60,577 bases of DNA from JAGGAG01 sp964638035 (GTDB lineage: Bacteria > Gemmatimonadota > Gemmatimonadetes > Gemmatimonadales > GWC2-71-9). The notes under the pieces were generated by a model. That model was not told the DNA's origin. It saw only the letters and a list, made by a program, of their open reading frames with translations, and ran no database searches. The stretch is taken from NCBI GenBank assembly GCA_964638035.1, contig CAZWXD010000019.1:1-60577 (forward strand), in the 5' to 3' direction. Within the stretch, counting starts at the first letter, position 1. Each line of letters starts with the position of its first letter. A program made the translations under genes and the position numbers. Below, piece by piece: positions 32,556 through 41,217 of the stretch.

Positions 32556-34291
32556 CGCAGGGACCCCGACGGCGACAGCGCCACGAGGCGGGCCTGCAGG
32601 ACTGGCTCACCCGTCCAGGAATCGCTCTCCAGCCGGAAGGCCACGTCCACCGGGTCGTCGCCCAGCCACGGCACCCGGTCGGCCCACTGGAAGCCGATGC
32701 ACGCCAGCGCGGCGCGCCCCTGCCGGAGGGTCCCCTTCAGGTGGCCACTGCCCACCCGCCGCCGGTCGGTGAAGCGCACGTTGCGCACCCCGAAGACCGG
32801 CGCGGGGTTGGCTGGTCCCGTGGGTTCGAGGTGCCGCGCCAGGCGCTCCAGCTCACGCGTCGCCTCCGAGAGGGGCAGTTCGAGATCGACCCGTTGCTCC
32901 GGGCCCAGGTCTTCCGGGGCCACGGCGCTCGCCACCAGCGCGTTGAAGCGCTCGCGGAACGCGCCGAGCTGGAGCCGCTGGATGCTGAGCCCTGCCGCCA
33001 TGTGGTGCCCGCCAAACCGTTCGAGCAGGTCGCCGCATGCCACCAGCGCGTGATGGAGGTTGAACCGGGAGATGCTGCGGCCGCTTCCCTTCCCGCTCTC
33101 GCCATCCAGTGCCACCAGGAAGGTGGGGCGGCCGTATCGCTCGACCACGCGGGAGGCCACGATCCCCACGACACCCGGGTGCCACCCGTCACCGGACAGC
33201 ACCAGTCCCGATGCCACCGCGCTCCCCTGCTCCTCAACCTGCGCCAGGGCCTCGTCAAGGATGCGCTGGTCCAGCGCCTGTCGCTCGGCGTTGAGGACCT
33301 CGAGCCGCGTGGCGAGGACGCGCGCCTCGGCCGGGTCATTGGTGAGCAGCAGGCGAAGCCCGTCCATCGGCTCGCCGATGCGCCCGACCGCATTCAGCCG
33401 TGGCCCGATGATGAACCCCATCTGGCCAGCCCGCAGCTCGCGACCCTCGAGCCTGGTGGCTGCCAGCAGGGCCCGGAGCCCGGGCCAGCGGGTCTCCGCC
33501 ATGAGCCGAAGGCCATGGCGCACGATGATGCGGTTGTCGTCGACGAGGGGCACCACGTCGGCGACCGTGGCCAGCGCGGCGAGGTCGAGCAGGTGGAGCG
33601 GCAGGTTGGCTGGCAGGCCGAGGACGGGCACGAGCGCGCGCACCAGCATCAGCGCGATGCCGGCGCCGCAGAGCATGCGCAGGCCGGAGGTGTCGTCGGC
33701 GCGCTGCGGATTCACCACCGCGCTGGCTGGCGGCAGGGCATCGCCCGGCAGGTGGTGGTCGGTGACCACGACGCGGATCCCGCGCGCCTCCGCCTCGCGC
33801 ACGGTGTCGTGCGCGTTGATGCCGCAATCGCAGGTGATGATGAGCTGCGCGCCCACCGCCACCGCGGCCGCGAGGCCCGAGGCGCCGAAGTCGTAGCCGT
33901 CCCGGAGCCGGTGGGGGATGAACGGGTGCACCGTGGCGCCCGCCAGCTGCAGGGTGCGCACGAGGATCGCCGTGGCGCACTGGCCATCCACGTCGTAGTC
34001 GCCGTTCACCGCAATGATCCATTGCTCCCGCACGGCCCGGGCAACCAGCTCGACAGCCTGGTCGAGTCCCGCCAGGCGATGCGGGTCGGCCAGCCCCTCC
34101 AGGGCCGGTCGCAGGAACCGCTTCGCGTCATCGAGGGTGCCGAACCCACGCTGCACCAGCAATGCGCAGAGCGGCCGGGGGAGGCCGGCGTCGCGCGCCA
34201 GCGCCTCCACCATCGCGGGGTCGGGCGGCGGTGTCACCACCCAACGCGCATGCGGCAGGTCCGGGACGACGGTGGCGGCGGCCACGTTCAC
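32552..34291 (-). CDS. recJ: Single-stranded-DNA-specific exonuclease RecJ
   Basis: 5'-3' ssDNA exonuclease used in RecF-pathway and mismatch repair. The 579-residue product (usual 560-580) has the DHH phosphoesterase motifs NGDYDVDGQCATAIL, ITCDCGINAHD and VVTDHHLPGD, the DHHA1 domain with GDGWHPGVVGIVASRVVE and GSGRSISRFNLHHAL, and a C-terminal OB fold. It starts at GTG 34291 (GTGA overlap with the zinc-ribbon gene). The third motif reads CDCG where many RecJ proteins have a different acidic pair, but the DHH core is intact. The stop overlaps the CTG proposed for rsmD. Confidence 0.94.
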   Translation of the reverse strand: MNVAAATVVPDLPHARWVVTPPPDPAMVEALARDAGLPRPLCALLVQRGFGTLDDAKRFLRPALEGLADPHRLAGLDQAVELVARAVREQWIIAVNGDYDVDGQCATAILVRTLQLAGATVHPFIPHRLRDGYDFGASGLAAAVAVGAQLIITCDCGINAHDTVREAEARGIRVVVTDHHLPGDALPPASAVVNPQRADDTSGLRMLCGAGIALMLVRALVPVLGLPANLPLHLLDLAALATVADVVPLVDDNRIIVRHGLRLMAETRWPGLRALLAATRLEGRELRAGQMGFIIGPRLNAVGRIGEPMDGLRLLLTNDPAEARVLATRLEVLNAERQALDQRILDEALAQVEEQGSAVASGLVLSGDGWHPGVVGIVASRVVERYGRPTFLVALDGESGKGSGRSISRFNLHHALVACGDLLERFGGHHMAAGLSIQRLQLGAFRERFNALVASAVAPEDLGPEQRVDLELPLSEATRELERLARHLEPTGPANPAPVFGVRNVRFTDRRRVGSGHLKGTLRQGRAALACIGFQWADRVPWLGDDPVDVAFRLESDSWTGEPVLQARLVALSPSGSLR

Positions 34292-35031
34292 GCGTCCTGC
34301 TCCCCGTTGGCCGGCACCGGATCGGGCCGCTCCGGCTGGTACAGGATCACGCCGCAGACCTCACACCCCTCGATCAGCAGGCCCCCCTTGACCTGCCCGC
34401 GGCGGCTCACGGGAACCTGCGTAAAGCAGGCACTGCAGGCAAAGCCCGACAGCGCCATCACGGCATTGCCCGAACGCGAGGATCGCAACCGCTCGTACCG
34501 GGTCCGGAGCGGCTTCTCGAGCTGGGCAGCGCTTGCCTCCCGCGCCGTCCACGCAGCGGCCCGCATGCGGTCGGCCTCGTCCCGCCGGGTCGCCAGTTGT
34601 TCCCGCTCCCCCGCCTGACCCGCCTCGGCCTCGGCGACAGCGTTCGCGGCGGCGGCGAGCTGGCCCTCCAGCCGGGTGACCTCCTCGGCCTGCGCCATCC
34701 AGTCGCCCTCCTCGCGCGCCAGGACCTGTCGGCCCAGGTCCAGCTCGGCGGTGACGGCCGTGGCCTCCTTCACGTTCTTCACCTGGCCCAGGCGCTGCTG
34801 CCGCTTGTCCTGCTGGGCCCGGTGCGCCTCGACCCGGCGGAACAGCTCATCGCGTCGGCGCGCGTGGTCGGCCACGGCTGCCTGGAGCATGTCACGCTCA
34901 CGGCGCACCCGGTCGAGCCGGGTGTCGAGGGCAGCGGCCGCCGCCACCACCTCGGCCACGGCGGCATCTGCGACCGCCAGGGATTCGTCCTTCGCCTTCA
35001 GGTCCAGCAGCTTTGCCAGGTCAGGATGCAT
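34288..35031 (-). CDS. Coiled-coil C4 zinc-ribbon protein, unknown exact function
   Basis: A 247-residue protein: about 170 residues of charged coiled coil (DTRLDRVRRERDMLQAAVAD, EVTRLEGQLAAAANAV) followed by a C4 zinc ribbon with the pairs CSAC and CEVC separated by about 20 residues. This is the CT398/zf-RING_7-type architecture common in bacteria, thought to bind nucleic acid or protein; no role is proven. It starts at ATG 35031, overlapping the dnaG stop by 11 nt, and its stop overlaps recJ. In many genomes the gene after dnaG is rpoD; here this gene takes that place. Confidence 0.85.
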   Translation of the reverse strand: MHPDLAKLLDLKAKDESLAVADAAVAEVVAAAAALDTRLDRVRRERDMLQAAVADHARRRDELFRRVEAHRAQQDKRQQRLGQVKNVKEATAVTAELDLGRQVLAREEGDWMAQAEEVTRLEGQLAAAANAVAEAEAGQAGEREQLATRRDEADRMRAAAWTAREASAAQLEKPLRTRYERLRSSRSGNAVMALSGFACSACFTQVPVSRRGQVKGGLLIEGCEVCGVILYQPERPDPVPANGEQDA

Positions 35032-36841
35032 TCGATCTCCGGGAGGCCCGCGGGGTCGCGCGGGGATGCGAGCGGGTTCGCATGACGTACTTCTTCCATT
35101 GCCGTGGATACCGTGTGGCCAGGTCCTGCTTGAGTGCCTGCCGTCGCGCCGCGAGGTCGGCGGCCGCGGCGTCATCGTCTGCCCGATAGGCGCGCAGGCG
35201 GTGGTATTCCAGCAGGAGCGGCTGTGCCTCGAGGTCGAGCACCGCCTCGGCGTACAGGGCATCGGCTTCCGGCACCGGCATGTCGCCAGCGGCGAGCAGC
35301 TCCTGGGCGAGGTCGCGGGCCTCAGGCCCCACCTCGGCGAATGCATCGCCGGGCGAGACGCCACGGGCCAGGACCCCGAACAGCTCGCGGGCCACACTGT
35401 TCCGGAACCAGGCCGGGTCGACCTCGGTGCGCGCCCGCTCCGCCAGTCCCGCCTGGGTCAGCAACAATCGCAGCAACGTGCGTTCGCCAGCCGAGCCGCG
35501 GCGACGCAGGCGCGGGGCCAGGACCTCGGGGGTTGGCCGCACCGCGGGGACGGGCACCGCCTGGGGACCGGCACGAAGCTCCTGTTCCAGCACCTCCCTG
35601 CTCACGCCACTCCGCTCGGAGACCAGCGCCAGGTACAGGTCGCGGGTGATCGCGTCGGTCGCCGCCCGCACCGTCGGCAGCAGGCGGTCGAGCGCCTCGC
35701 GGCGGTGCTCCACGCTGCCGAACCACCCCTTCCGCTCGAGGAGCTGCACCTTGCGCTCCAGGACATCGATCGCATCCCGCAGGAGGGGGTCCAGCGCCTC
35801 ACGCCCACCCCGCTGCACAATAGTGTCGGGATCCTCGCCGGGTGGGAGCGTGGTCACGCGAACCCGTACCCCGTGCCGCAACAGCTCGTCGCCGGCCCGG
35901 AAGGTGGCACGGAGGCCGGCCTGGTCGCTGTCATAGAGCAGGATCGCGGCGGGGGCAACGCGCTTGAGGAGCCCGGCCTGTTCCGGCGTCAGGGCGGTGC
36001 CCAGGGGGGCCACCACGTTGTCGATGCCGGCAAGCACCAGGCGGAGCACGTCGAAGTATCCCTCGACAATGATGACCACCTGTTCCTGGCGGATGGCCTG
36101 CCGGGCCTGGTGCAGGTTGTAGAGTTGGCGGCCCTTGTGGAAGATCGGCGTCTCGGGAGAGTTGAGGTACTTGGGCTCCCCGGGGCCCAGCAGGCGACCA
36201 CCAAATCCCACCGGCCTCCCCCGCAGGTCGTGGATGGGAAAGAGCAGCCGGTCCCGGAACCGCGCGTGGACCCGACCATCGTCGCGCTGGACGGCAAGCC
36301 CCGACTCCACCAGGGTCCGCTCCGGAATGCCAAGGGCCTTCATGGCATCGAGGAAGGCGCCGTCGCGCGGGGCGTAGCCCAGGCCGTGCGGTGCGGCCAC
36401 CTCCAGGGTGATGTCCCGCCTTTCCAGGTAGGCGCGAGCCCCGGCGGCCTCCGGTGCCTCGAGGAGGCGGCGGGCAAACCAGTCCTGGGCCGCGGCCACG
36501 GCGCCATACAGCGGTTCGTTGGGGTCGGGACCCGCCCGCTCAGTGCGTTCGGGGATCGTGATGCCCGCGCGTCGCGCCAGCTCACGCACCGCGGTCGGGT
36601 AATCCATCCCGAAGCGCTTCATCATGTAGCTGTAGGCATCACCAGCTTCATGGCAGACGTAGCAGTAGAAGAGGCCCTTCCTGGGGATCACGGCGAAGTT
36701 GCGATGGGTGCCGCCATGGAACGGGCAGGGGCCGCGCCAGTCGGCCCCGGTTCGCTTGAGGTCCACCGACTCACCCACCAGGGCGATGATGTCGGTGGCG
36801 TCACGGACCTGGTCGAGGATCTCCTCGGGAATCAGGCTCAC
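35021..36841 (-). CDS. dnaG: DNA primase
   Basis: Synthesises RNA primers at the replication fork. The 606-residue product (GTG 36841, GTGA overlap with mutS2) has the N-terminal CHC2 zinc finger (CPFH near residue 38, CYVC near residue 60), the RNA-polymerase domain with GFGGRLLGPGEPKYLNSPET, TOPRIM motifs IIVEGYFDVLRL and LLYDSDQAGLRAT, and a helicase-binding C-terminal region (about 440-606) that is diverged but present. Complete. The operon rpsU-yqeY-mutS2-dnaG is a rearranged version of the classic rpsU-dnaG-rpoD unit. Confidence 0.96.
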   Translation of the reverse strand: MSLIPEEILDQVRDATDIIALVGESVDLKRTGADWRGPCPFHGGTHRNFAVIPRKGLFYCYVCHEAGDAYSYMMKRFGMDYPTAVRELARRAGITIPERTERAGPDPNEPLYGAVAAAQDWFARRLLEAPEAAGARAYLERRDITLEVAAPHGLGYAPRDGAFLDAMKALGIPERTLVESGLAVQRDDGRVHARFRDRLLFPIHDLRGRPVGFGGRLLGPGEPKYLNSPETPIFHKGRQLYNLHQARQAIRQEQVVIIVEGYFDVLRLVLAGIDNVVAPLGTALTPEQAGLLKRVAPAAILLYDSDQAGLRATFRAGDELLRHGVRVRVTTLPPGEDPDTIVQRGGREALDPLLRDAIDVLERKVQLLERKGWFGSVEHRREALDRLLPTVRAATDAITRDLYLALVSERSGVSREVLEQELRAGPQAVPVPAVRPTPEVLAPRLRRRGSAGERTLLRLLLTQAGLAERARTEVDPAWFRNSVARELFGVLARGVSPGDAFAEVGPEARDLAQELLAAGDMPVPEADALYAEAVLDLEAQPLLLEYHRLRAYRADDDAAAADLAARRQALKQDLATRYPRQWKKYVMRTRSHPRATPRASRRSNAS

Positions 36842-39428
36842 GAGGCGAACTCCACCACCGTGACACCTACCCCACCCTGGTTGCGGGGGGCAAACGCAAA
36901 CCGGGCCACCCGCCGGTCGCGCTCGAGCAGGCGGCGTACCCGGTCGCGCACGACGCCGGTCCCCATGCCGTGAATGACGCGGAGCCAAGGGAGCTCCGCC
37001 AGGATCGCGGCATCGAGCGCCGCGAGGGCGGCCGCTTCGGCCTCGTCGCCTGTCAGGCCGCGCAGGTCCACCTCTGACTGTGCCGTCGTGCCGCCAAGGT
37101 CGCTCGCCACCGTCGCCCGCGCGGTCGTGGCGCGACGCGCGTGCGCTGCGGGAGCCCCGACCACCTCGGCACCGGCCGGCTCCGCCACGAGCCGCATGGA
37201 GCCCACGGCCACCACCAGCCTGCCGTCGGCACGCACCTCGATCAGGTCACCGAGCATACCGGAGGGTAACCGTATCCGGGCTCCCGCGGCGAGGGCCGCT
37301 GGGGTGGCATGGTGTGCCCCGGACGCGGCGTCGTCACGCAAGCCGCCCGCGGCATCCTCGAGGCGCCGCCTCGCGGCCCGCTCTTCGTCGGGCGATTGCG
37401 CCGCCCTGGCCGCCGCGATGGCACCCTCCACCTCCCGCCGGGCNNNNNNNNNNNNNNNNNNNNNNNNNNNNNNNNNNNNNNNNNNNNNNNNNNNNNNNNN
37501 NNNNNNNNNNNNNNNNNNNNNNNNNNNNNNNNNNNNNNNNNNNCGGGCGATTGCGCCGCCCTGGCCGCCGCGATGGCACCCTCCACCTCCCGCCGGGCCT
37601 CCATGAGGTATCGCTTCGCCTCGCTGCGCGCGCGACGGTCGGCGTCCTTCTCACGGGCGCGCAGCTCCTGCTCCCGCGCCGCCTGTGCCTCGGCCTGCAG
37701 GGCGAGCCTGGCGGCATGAGACTCCTGCTCCAGTGCCCGCGCCGCCTGCGCCGCCTGCCGCTGCTCCAGGTCGCGGTCCCGCTCCTCGGCGCGGGCGAGC
37801 AACTGGTCCAACCGGCGCTCCTCGGTGGACACGCGCGACTCCGCATCGGCCAGCACCACTCCATCGAGGCCGAGCTGCCGCGCAATCGCAAGCCCGTAGG
37901 AGCGCCCCGGCACACCCTTCCTGAAGCGATACGTGGGGGAGAGGGTGGCCGTGTCGAACTGCAGCGACCCGTTCACGATGCCCGGCGTGGACTCCGCCAG
38001 GGACTTGAGCGCGCCCAGGTGGGTGGTGGCCAGCGTGCGCGCGCCACGTCGCGTGAGCTCGACCAGGATCGCCGACGCGAGGGCTGCACCCTCTGCGGGA
38101 TCGGTCCCGCTGCCCACCTCATCGAGCAGTACCAGGCTGCCGTGGTCTGCCCCTGCGAGGATCGCCCGGAGCGAGGCCAGGTGGCCGCTGAACGTGGAGA
38201 GGCTCTGTTCCAGCGACTGCCGGTCGCCGATATCGGTGAACACGCTGGTCAGGACCGGGAGCTGTGATGCCGGGCCCACCGGCGGCACGATGCCGGACTG
38301 TGCCATGAGGGCGAGCAGTGGCACGGCCTTGAGGAGGACGGTCTTACCGCCCGTGTTCGGCCCGCTCAGGAGGAGCGTTCGTTCCGCTCGATCGAGGGCC
38401 AGGGTGAAGGGCACCACGGCGATGCCCTGCGCCAGGAGGAGGGGATGCCTCGCGTCGACCAGCACCAGCGCGGAACCCGGTGCATCGAGGTTGGGCACCT
38501 CACCCTGCACGGCCAGGGCGTATCGCGCGCGCGCGACCAGGTCATCCACCGCCACGCACATCTCGAAGGCAGCCACCAGCTCGGCATGGACGGGGCGCAG
38601 CAACGACGCAAGCTCACGCAGCACCTGCTGGACCTCGCGATCCACGTCGGACTGCGCCTCGCGCCAGGCGTTGCCCAGGTCCACCGCTTCGGTGGGCTCG
38701 ATGAACAGCGTCCCCGCGCTGGCAGACTCATCGTGCACGATGCCCGTCGGCCGGTGGCGCGCGTCCCGGCGCACCGGGATCACGTAGCGTCCCCCGCGGA
38801 CGGTCACGGACGCCTCGCCCGACGCATCGAGCTGCCGCATGATGCCCTCCAGCCGGCGCACCAGCCGCTGGCGCGCGGCCTGCACCTCGCGCCGCGCCGC
38901 CGCCAGGGCCGGGCTCGCCGAGTCGAGTACCTCGCCGGCGTCATCAATGCTCCGGGCCAGGCGCCGGTCCATTGCCGGGTCGGGGAGCGTCACCAGCAGC
39001 GCGGCGGCCCGGGGCGCCTCAGCCTGCACGCGCAGCAGCTCCCCGGCGGTCGCGCGCGAGGCGGCAAGCAGCCGGGCAATGTCCCGAAGCGCCAGCGACT
39101 CCAGCACGGAGCCGTCAACCCGCAGGCGTGTGAGGGCAGGCGCCACGTCGGGTACCGGCGCTGCGTCCAGTCGCTCACCGCGCCGGAACAGCGCCAGGAC
39201 CTCGCCCACCATCGCCAGGTCTTCACGGATCGCGGCCAGGTCGGTGCCTGGCCGGCGCGCCAGGACGGCCGCGGCACCGACCGGCCCGGCCGCGAAGCCG
39301 GCAACGACGCGAAGCACCGACTCGAACTCGAGGTCATCGAGCGCGCCGGTCTCGAGCCCGGGGACGTGAAACGGGGTGCCCGCCGCTGCCCGGCCAGGCA
39401 CCCCGCTGGATCGTGACTGCGCCTGCAC
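36838..39428 (-). CDS. mutS2: Endonuclease MutS2 (intact once the scaffold gap is collapsed)
   Basis: MutS2 is a MutS-like ATPase with a C-terminal Smr nuclease domain, acting on branched DNA and on collided ribosomes in some bacteria. The 5' part (39428-37544) encodes the clamp/lever region and ATPase: Walker A SGPNTGGKTVLLK, Walker B SLVLLDEVGSGTDPAEGAAL, then a long coiled coil. The 3' part (37388-36838) encodes the KOW-like segment and Smr domain with VDLRGLTGDEAEAAAL and VIHGMGTGVVRD. They look out of frame only because 100 N and a duplicated 55 bp lie between. Removing 155 bp gives one 2,436-nt frame, 811 residues, the normal length. It starts at GTG 39428; a second GTG nine codons later is possible. 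Confidence 0.93.
37389..37598. other. Scaffold gap inside mutS2: 100 N between identical 55-bp ends
   Basis: 37444-37543 is exactly 100 N. The 55 bases 37389-37443 equal 37544-37598. Both copies encode the same MutS2 peptide EGAIAAARAAQSP, and the frame is restored when one copy and the Ns are removed (155 bp; 2,591-155 = 812 codons). This is an assembly joint, not a biological repeat or frameshift. Confidence 0.95.
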
Positions 39429-39433
39429 CGTTC

Positions 39434-39874
39434 CTATACCCTGGCGAGCTCGTCGCGGACGATCTGGTTGATGACCTTGCCGTCGGCGCGGCCCCTGAAG
39501 GCCGGCATGACGACACTCATGACCTTCCCCACGTCTGCTGCCCCGCCGCTGATGGCGTGGCGCACCGCGAGGCGAATCTCCTCCGGGTCCACGTCGGGTG
39601 GCAGGAACTCCTCCACGATGGCCACCTGCGCCCGCTCCTGCTGGGCGAGGTCGGCACGGCTTGCCTTCTCGAAGGACTCGATGGACTCCCGCCGGGTCTT
39701 GACACCCTTCCGGAGCACCTCGATGACATCGGGATCGGTGAGGGGGCGGGCGAGCTCGATCTCGCGGTTCCGGACCTGGGCCAGGAGTGTTCCCAGCACC
39801 AGGACCCGGTCCTTCTGCTGTGCCTTGCGCGACGTGGTGAGCGCCGCCTGCAGGCGTCCCGCGAGGTCAGACAC
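39434..39874 (-). CDS. GatB/YqeY domain protein
   Basis: A 146-residue helical protein of the YqeY family (related to the tail domain of GatB; tRNA-binding role assumed, not proven). Motifs: QKDRVLVLGTLLAQVRNREI, ESIESFEKASRADLAQQERA, VEEFLPPDVDPEEIRLAVRH, and GKVMSVVMPAFRGRADGKVI. I choose GTG 39874, which overlaps the rpsU stop by 8 nt; the frame is open further upstream but only by reading rpsU in another frame. rpsU-yqeY is a conserved pair in many bacteria. It ends 5 nt before mutS2. Confidence 0.9.
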   Translation of the reverse strand: MSDLAGRLQAALTTSRKAQQKDRVLVLGTLLAQVRNREIELARPLTDPDVIEVLRKGVKTRRESIESFEKASRADLAQQERAQVAIVEEFLPPDVDPEEIRLAVRHAISGGAADVGKVMSVVMPAFRGRADGKVINQIVRDELARV

Positions 39875-40064
39875 GTGCGATACGAGGTCCGCGACGATTC
39901 TTCCGGATCGCGGCATTCATCTTCCGCTTGCGGCGCTCGCTCGGCTTTTCATAGTGCCGATGCTTGCGGAGGTCCGACAGGATCCCGGCCTTCTCGCACT
40001 TCTTCTTGAAGCGCTTGAGCGCCCGCTCGAAGTTCTCGTCATCGTGGATGATGACTTCCGACAT
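39867..40064 (-). CDS. rpsU: 30S ribosomal protein S21
   Basis: A 65-residue basic protein: MSEVIIHDDENFERALKRFK, then KKCEKAGILSDLRKHRHYEK and PSERRKRKMNAAIRKNRRG, the standard bS21 sequence. The start is ATG 40064. It is the first gene of the operon and has a strong upstream promoter. Between promoter and ATG lie an imperfect inverted repeat (ATGTTTGGCA/TGGCAAACAT on the plus strand, 40099-40124) and a small GCCC/GGGC hairpin, which may be regulatory. Confidence 0.97.
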   Translation of the reverse strand: MSEVIIHDDENFERALKRFKKKCEKAGILSDLRKHRHYEKPSERRKRKMNAAIRKNRRGPRIARV

Positions 40065-40118
40065 AACTTGACTATCACCCCTCTCGCGCCCGTAAGGGCA
40101 TGTTTGGCAACAAGATGG

Positions 40119-40149
40119 CAAACATACCCTGTTCGCCGCCCGCAGACAA
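40119..40149 (-). promoter_or_regulatory. rpsU promoter, TTGTCT-N17-TATGTTTG
   Basis: TTGTCT (40149-40144) is followed after exactly 17 bases by TATGTTTG (40126-40119), a full match to the TAnnTTTG element known from Bacteroidota. Predicted start near 40112 gives a leader of about 48 nt. This is the best promoter match I found in the window. Confidence 0.65.
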
Positions 40150-40166
40150 TTCCCGGGCTCCCTGCG

Positions 40167-40511
40167 CTAGCCCGGCGGCCAGCCCATGTGCCGGCCGCCC
40201 AGGACATGCAGGTGCAGGTGGTCCACCGTCTGGCCGCCGTGCGCTCCGGTGTTCGTGACGATGCGGTACCCCTCACGATCCAGGCCCAGGTCGCTGGCCA
40301 CCGACGCAGCGAACTGCAGGAGCTTCCCCAGGAGCGCCTGCCCCTCGGGTCCGGTGAAGTCCCGCACCGCCTTGCCCTCCCTGACGGGGACCACGAGCAC
40401 GTGCACCGGGGCCTGCGGGTTCACGTCGTGGAAGGCAATCATGTCCTCGGTGCGCCGGACCACCCGGGCCGGGATCTCGCCGTTGATGATGCGGGTGAAG
40501 ATCGAAGGCAT
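40167..40511 (-). CDS. HIT-family nucleotide-binding protein
   Basis: A 114-residue histidine-triad protein: IFTRIINGEIPARVV at the N-terminus, FHDVNPQAPVHVLVVP, and the triad VDHLHLHVLGGRHMGWPPG at the C-terminus. The family hydrolyses AMP-linked compounds (HinT-type purine nucleoside phosphoramidase). The start is ATG 40511, one base after rsmE. It is the last gene of the hrcA-dnaJ-prmA-rsmE-HIT run, and the rpsU promoter follows. Confidence 0.94.
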   Translation of the reverse strand: MPSIFTRIINGEIPARVVRRTEDMIAFHDVNPQAPVHVLVVPVREGKAVRDFTGPEGQALLGKLLQFAASVASDLGLDREGYRIVTNTGAHGGQTVDHLHLHVLGGRHMGWPPG

Positions 40512-40512
40512 G

Positions 40513-41217
40513 TCAGGGCTCCCCTGCGTGGGCCTGTAACAGGACCAGCGCCGCGATGGCGGCCGTCTCGAAGCGAAGAATGTGCGGGCCGAAGCGCACC
40601 GGGGCAAAACCCGCCTCCACGAACTCGCGGCGTTCCTGCCCCGTCAGGCCCCCCTCGGGCCCCACCACCGCGACCGCGGGTGCCTGGCCCGGCACCGGTG
40701 CCGGCGCTGCCCCGTCCGCATCGCCCAACCAGCGTGCCCCACGGAACCCGCGGTGCTGGGCCAGGAACTCGGCCACCGGGATGGGCGCGTGGATCTCGGG
40801 GGCCCACGCCCCGCCGCACTGCTTGAGCGCCTCACGCGCCCGGCGCGCCACCCGCTCCTCGCCCCCGCGGCGGAGCCTGGTGGCCACGCTCCGGGTGAGT
40901 TCGGTGTCGAGCGGGATGATCTGCGTGGCACCGAGTTCCGTGGCCTTCTCGGCGAGCCAGGTGAAGCGGTCGCGATCGCCGGCACCCACGGCGAGTATTC
41001 GCGCCGCCGGACGTGGCACGGACTCGCGCTCGGCTGGGTCGAGCTCGAAGCCGTTGCCAGCCCGAATCACGTGACCCCTGCCGCGCAATCCGGCGCCGTC
41101 GGTGTAGCTGACCTCGGCCGGGCCCTCCACGCGGCGCACCCGCAGGTGATGGGCCTCGTCGTCGTCGAGCCGGATCCGGCCGGGCGGAGCACCGGCCGGG
41201 ATGAGGATCCGGATCAC
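40513..41217 (-). CDS. rsmE: 16S rRNA m3U1498 methyltransferase
   Basis: SPOUT-class enzyme making m3U1498 in 16S rRNA. The 234-residue product has an N-terminal PUA-like domain (HHLRVRRVEGPAEVSYTDGAG) and the knotted C-terminal domain with DRDRFTWLAEKATELGATQI, VAVVGPEGGLTGQERREF and RFGPHILRFETAAIAAL, all diagnostic. It starts at GTG 41217, overlapping prmA by 4 nt (GTGA). prmA-rsmE is a common pair. Confidence 0.96.
   Translation of the reverse strand: MIRILIPAGAPPGRIRLDDDEAHHLRVRRVEGPAEVSYTDGAGLRGRGHVIRAGNGFELDPAERESVPRPAARILAVGAGDRDRFTWLAEKATELGATQIIPLDTELTRSVATRLRRGGEERVARRAREALKQCGGAWAPEIHAPIPVAEFLAQHRGFRGARWLGDADGAAPAPVPGQAPAVAVVGPEGGLTGQERREFVEAGFAPVRFGPHILRFETAAIAALVLLQAHAGEP

Noticed and set aside
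37389..37598. 55-bp direct repeat inside mutS2 as a biological duplication or phase-variation switch
   Set aside because: Same length and same 100-N format as the other gap; best explained as an assembly overlap.
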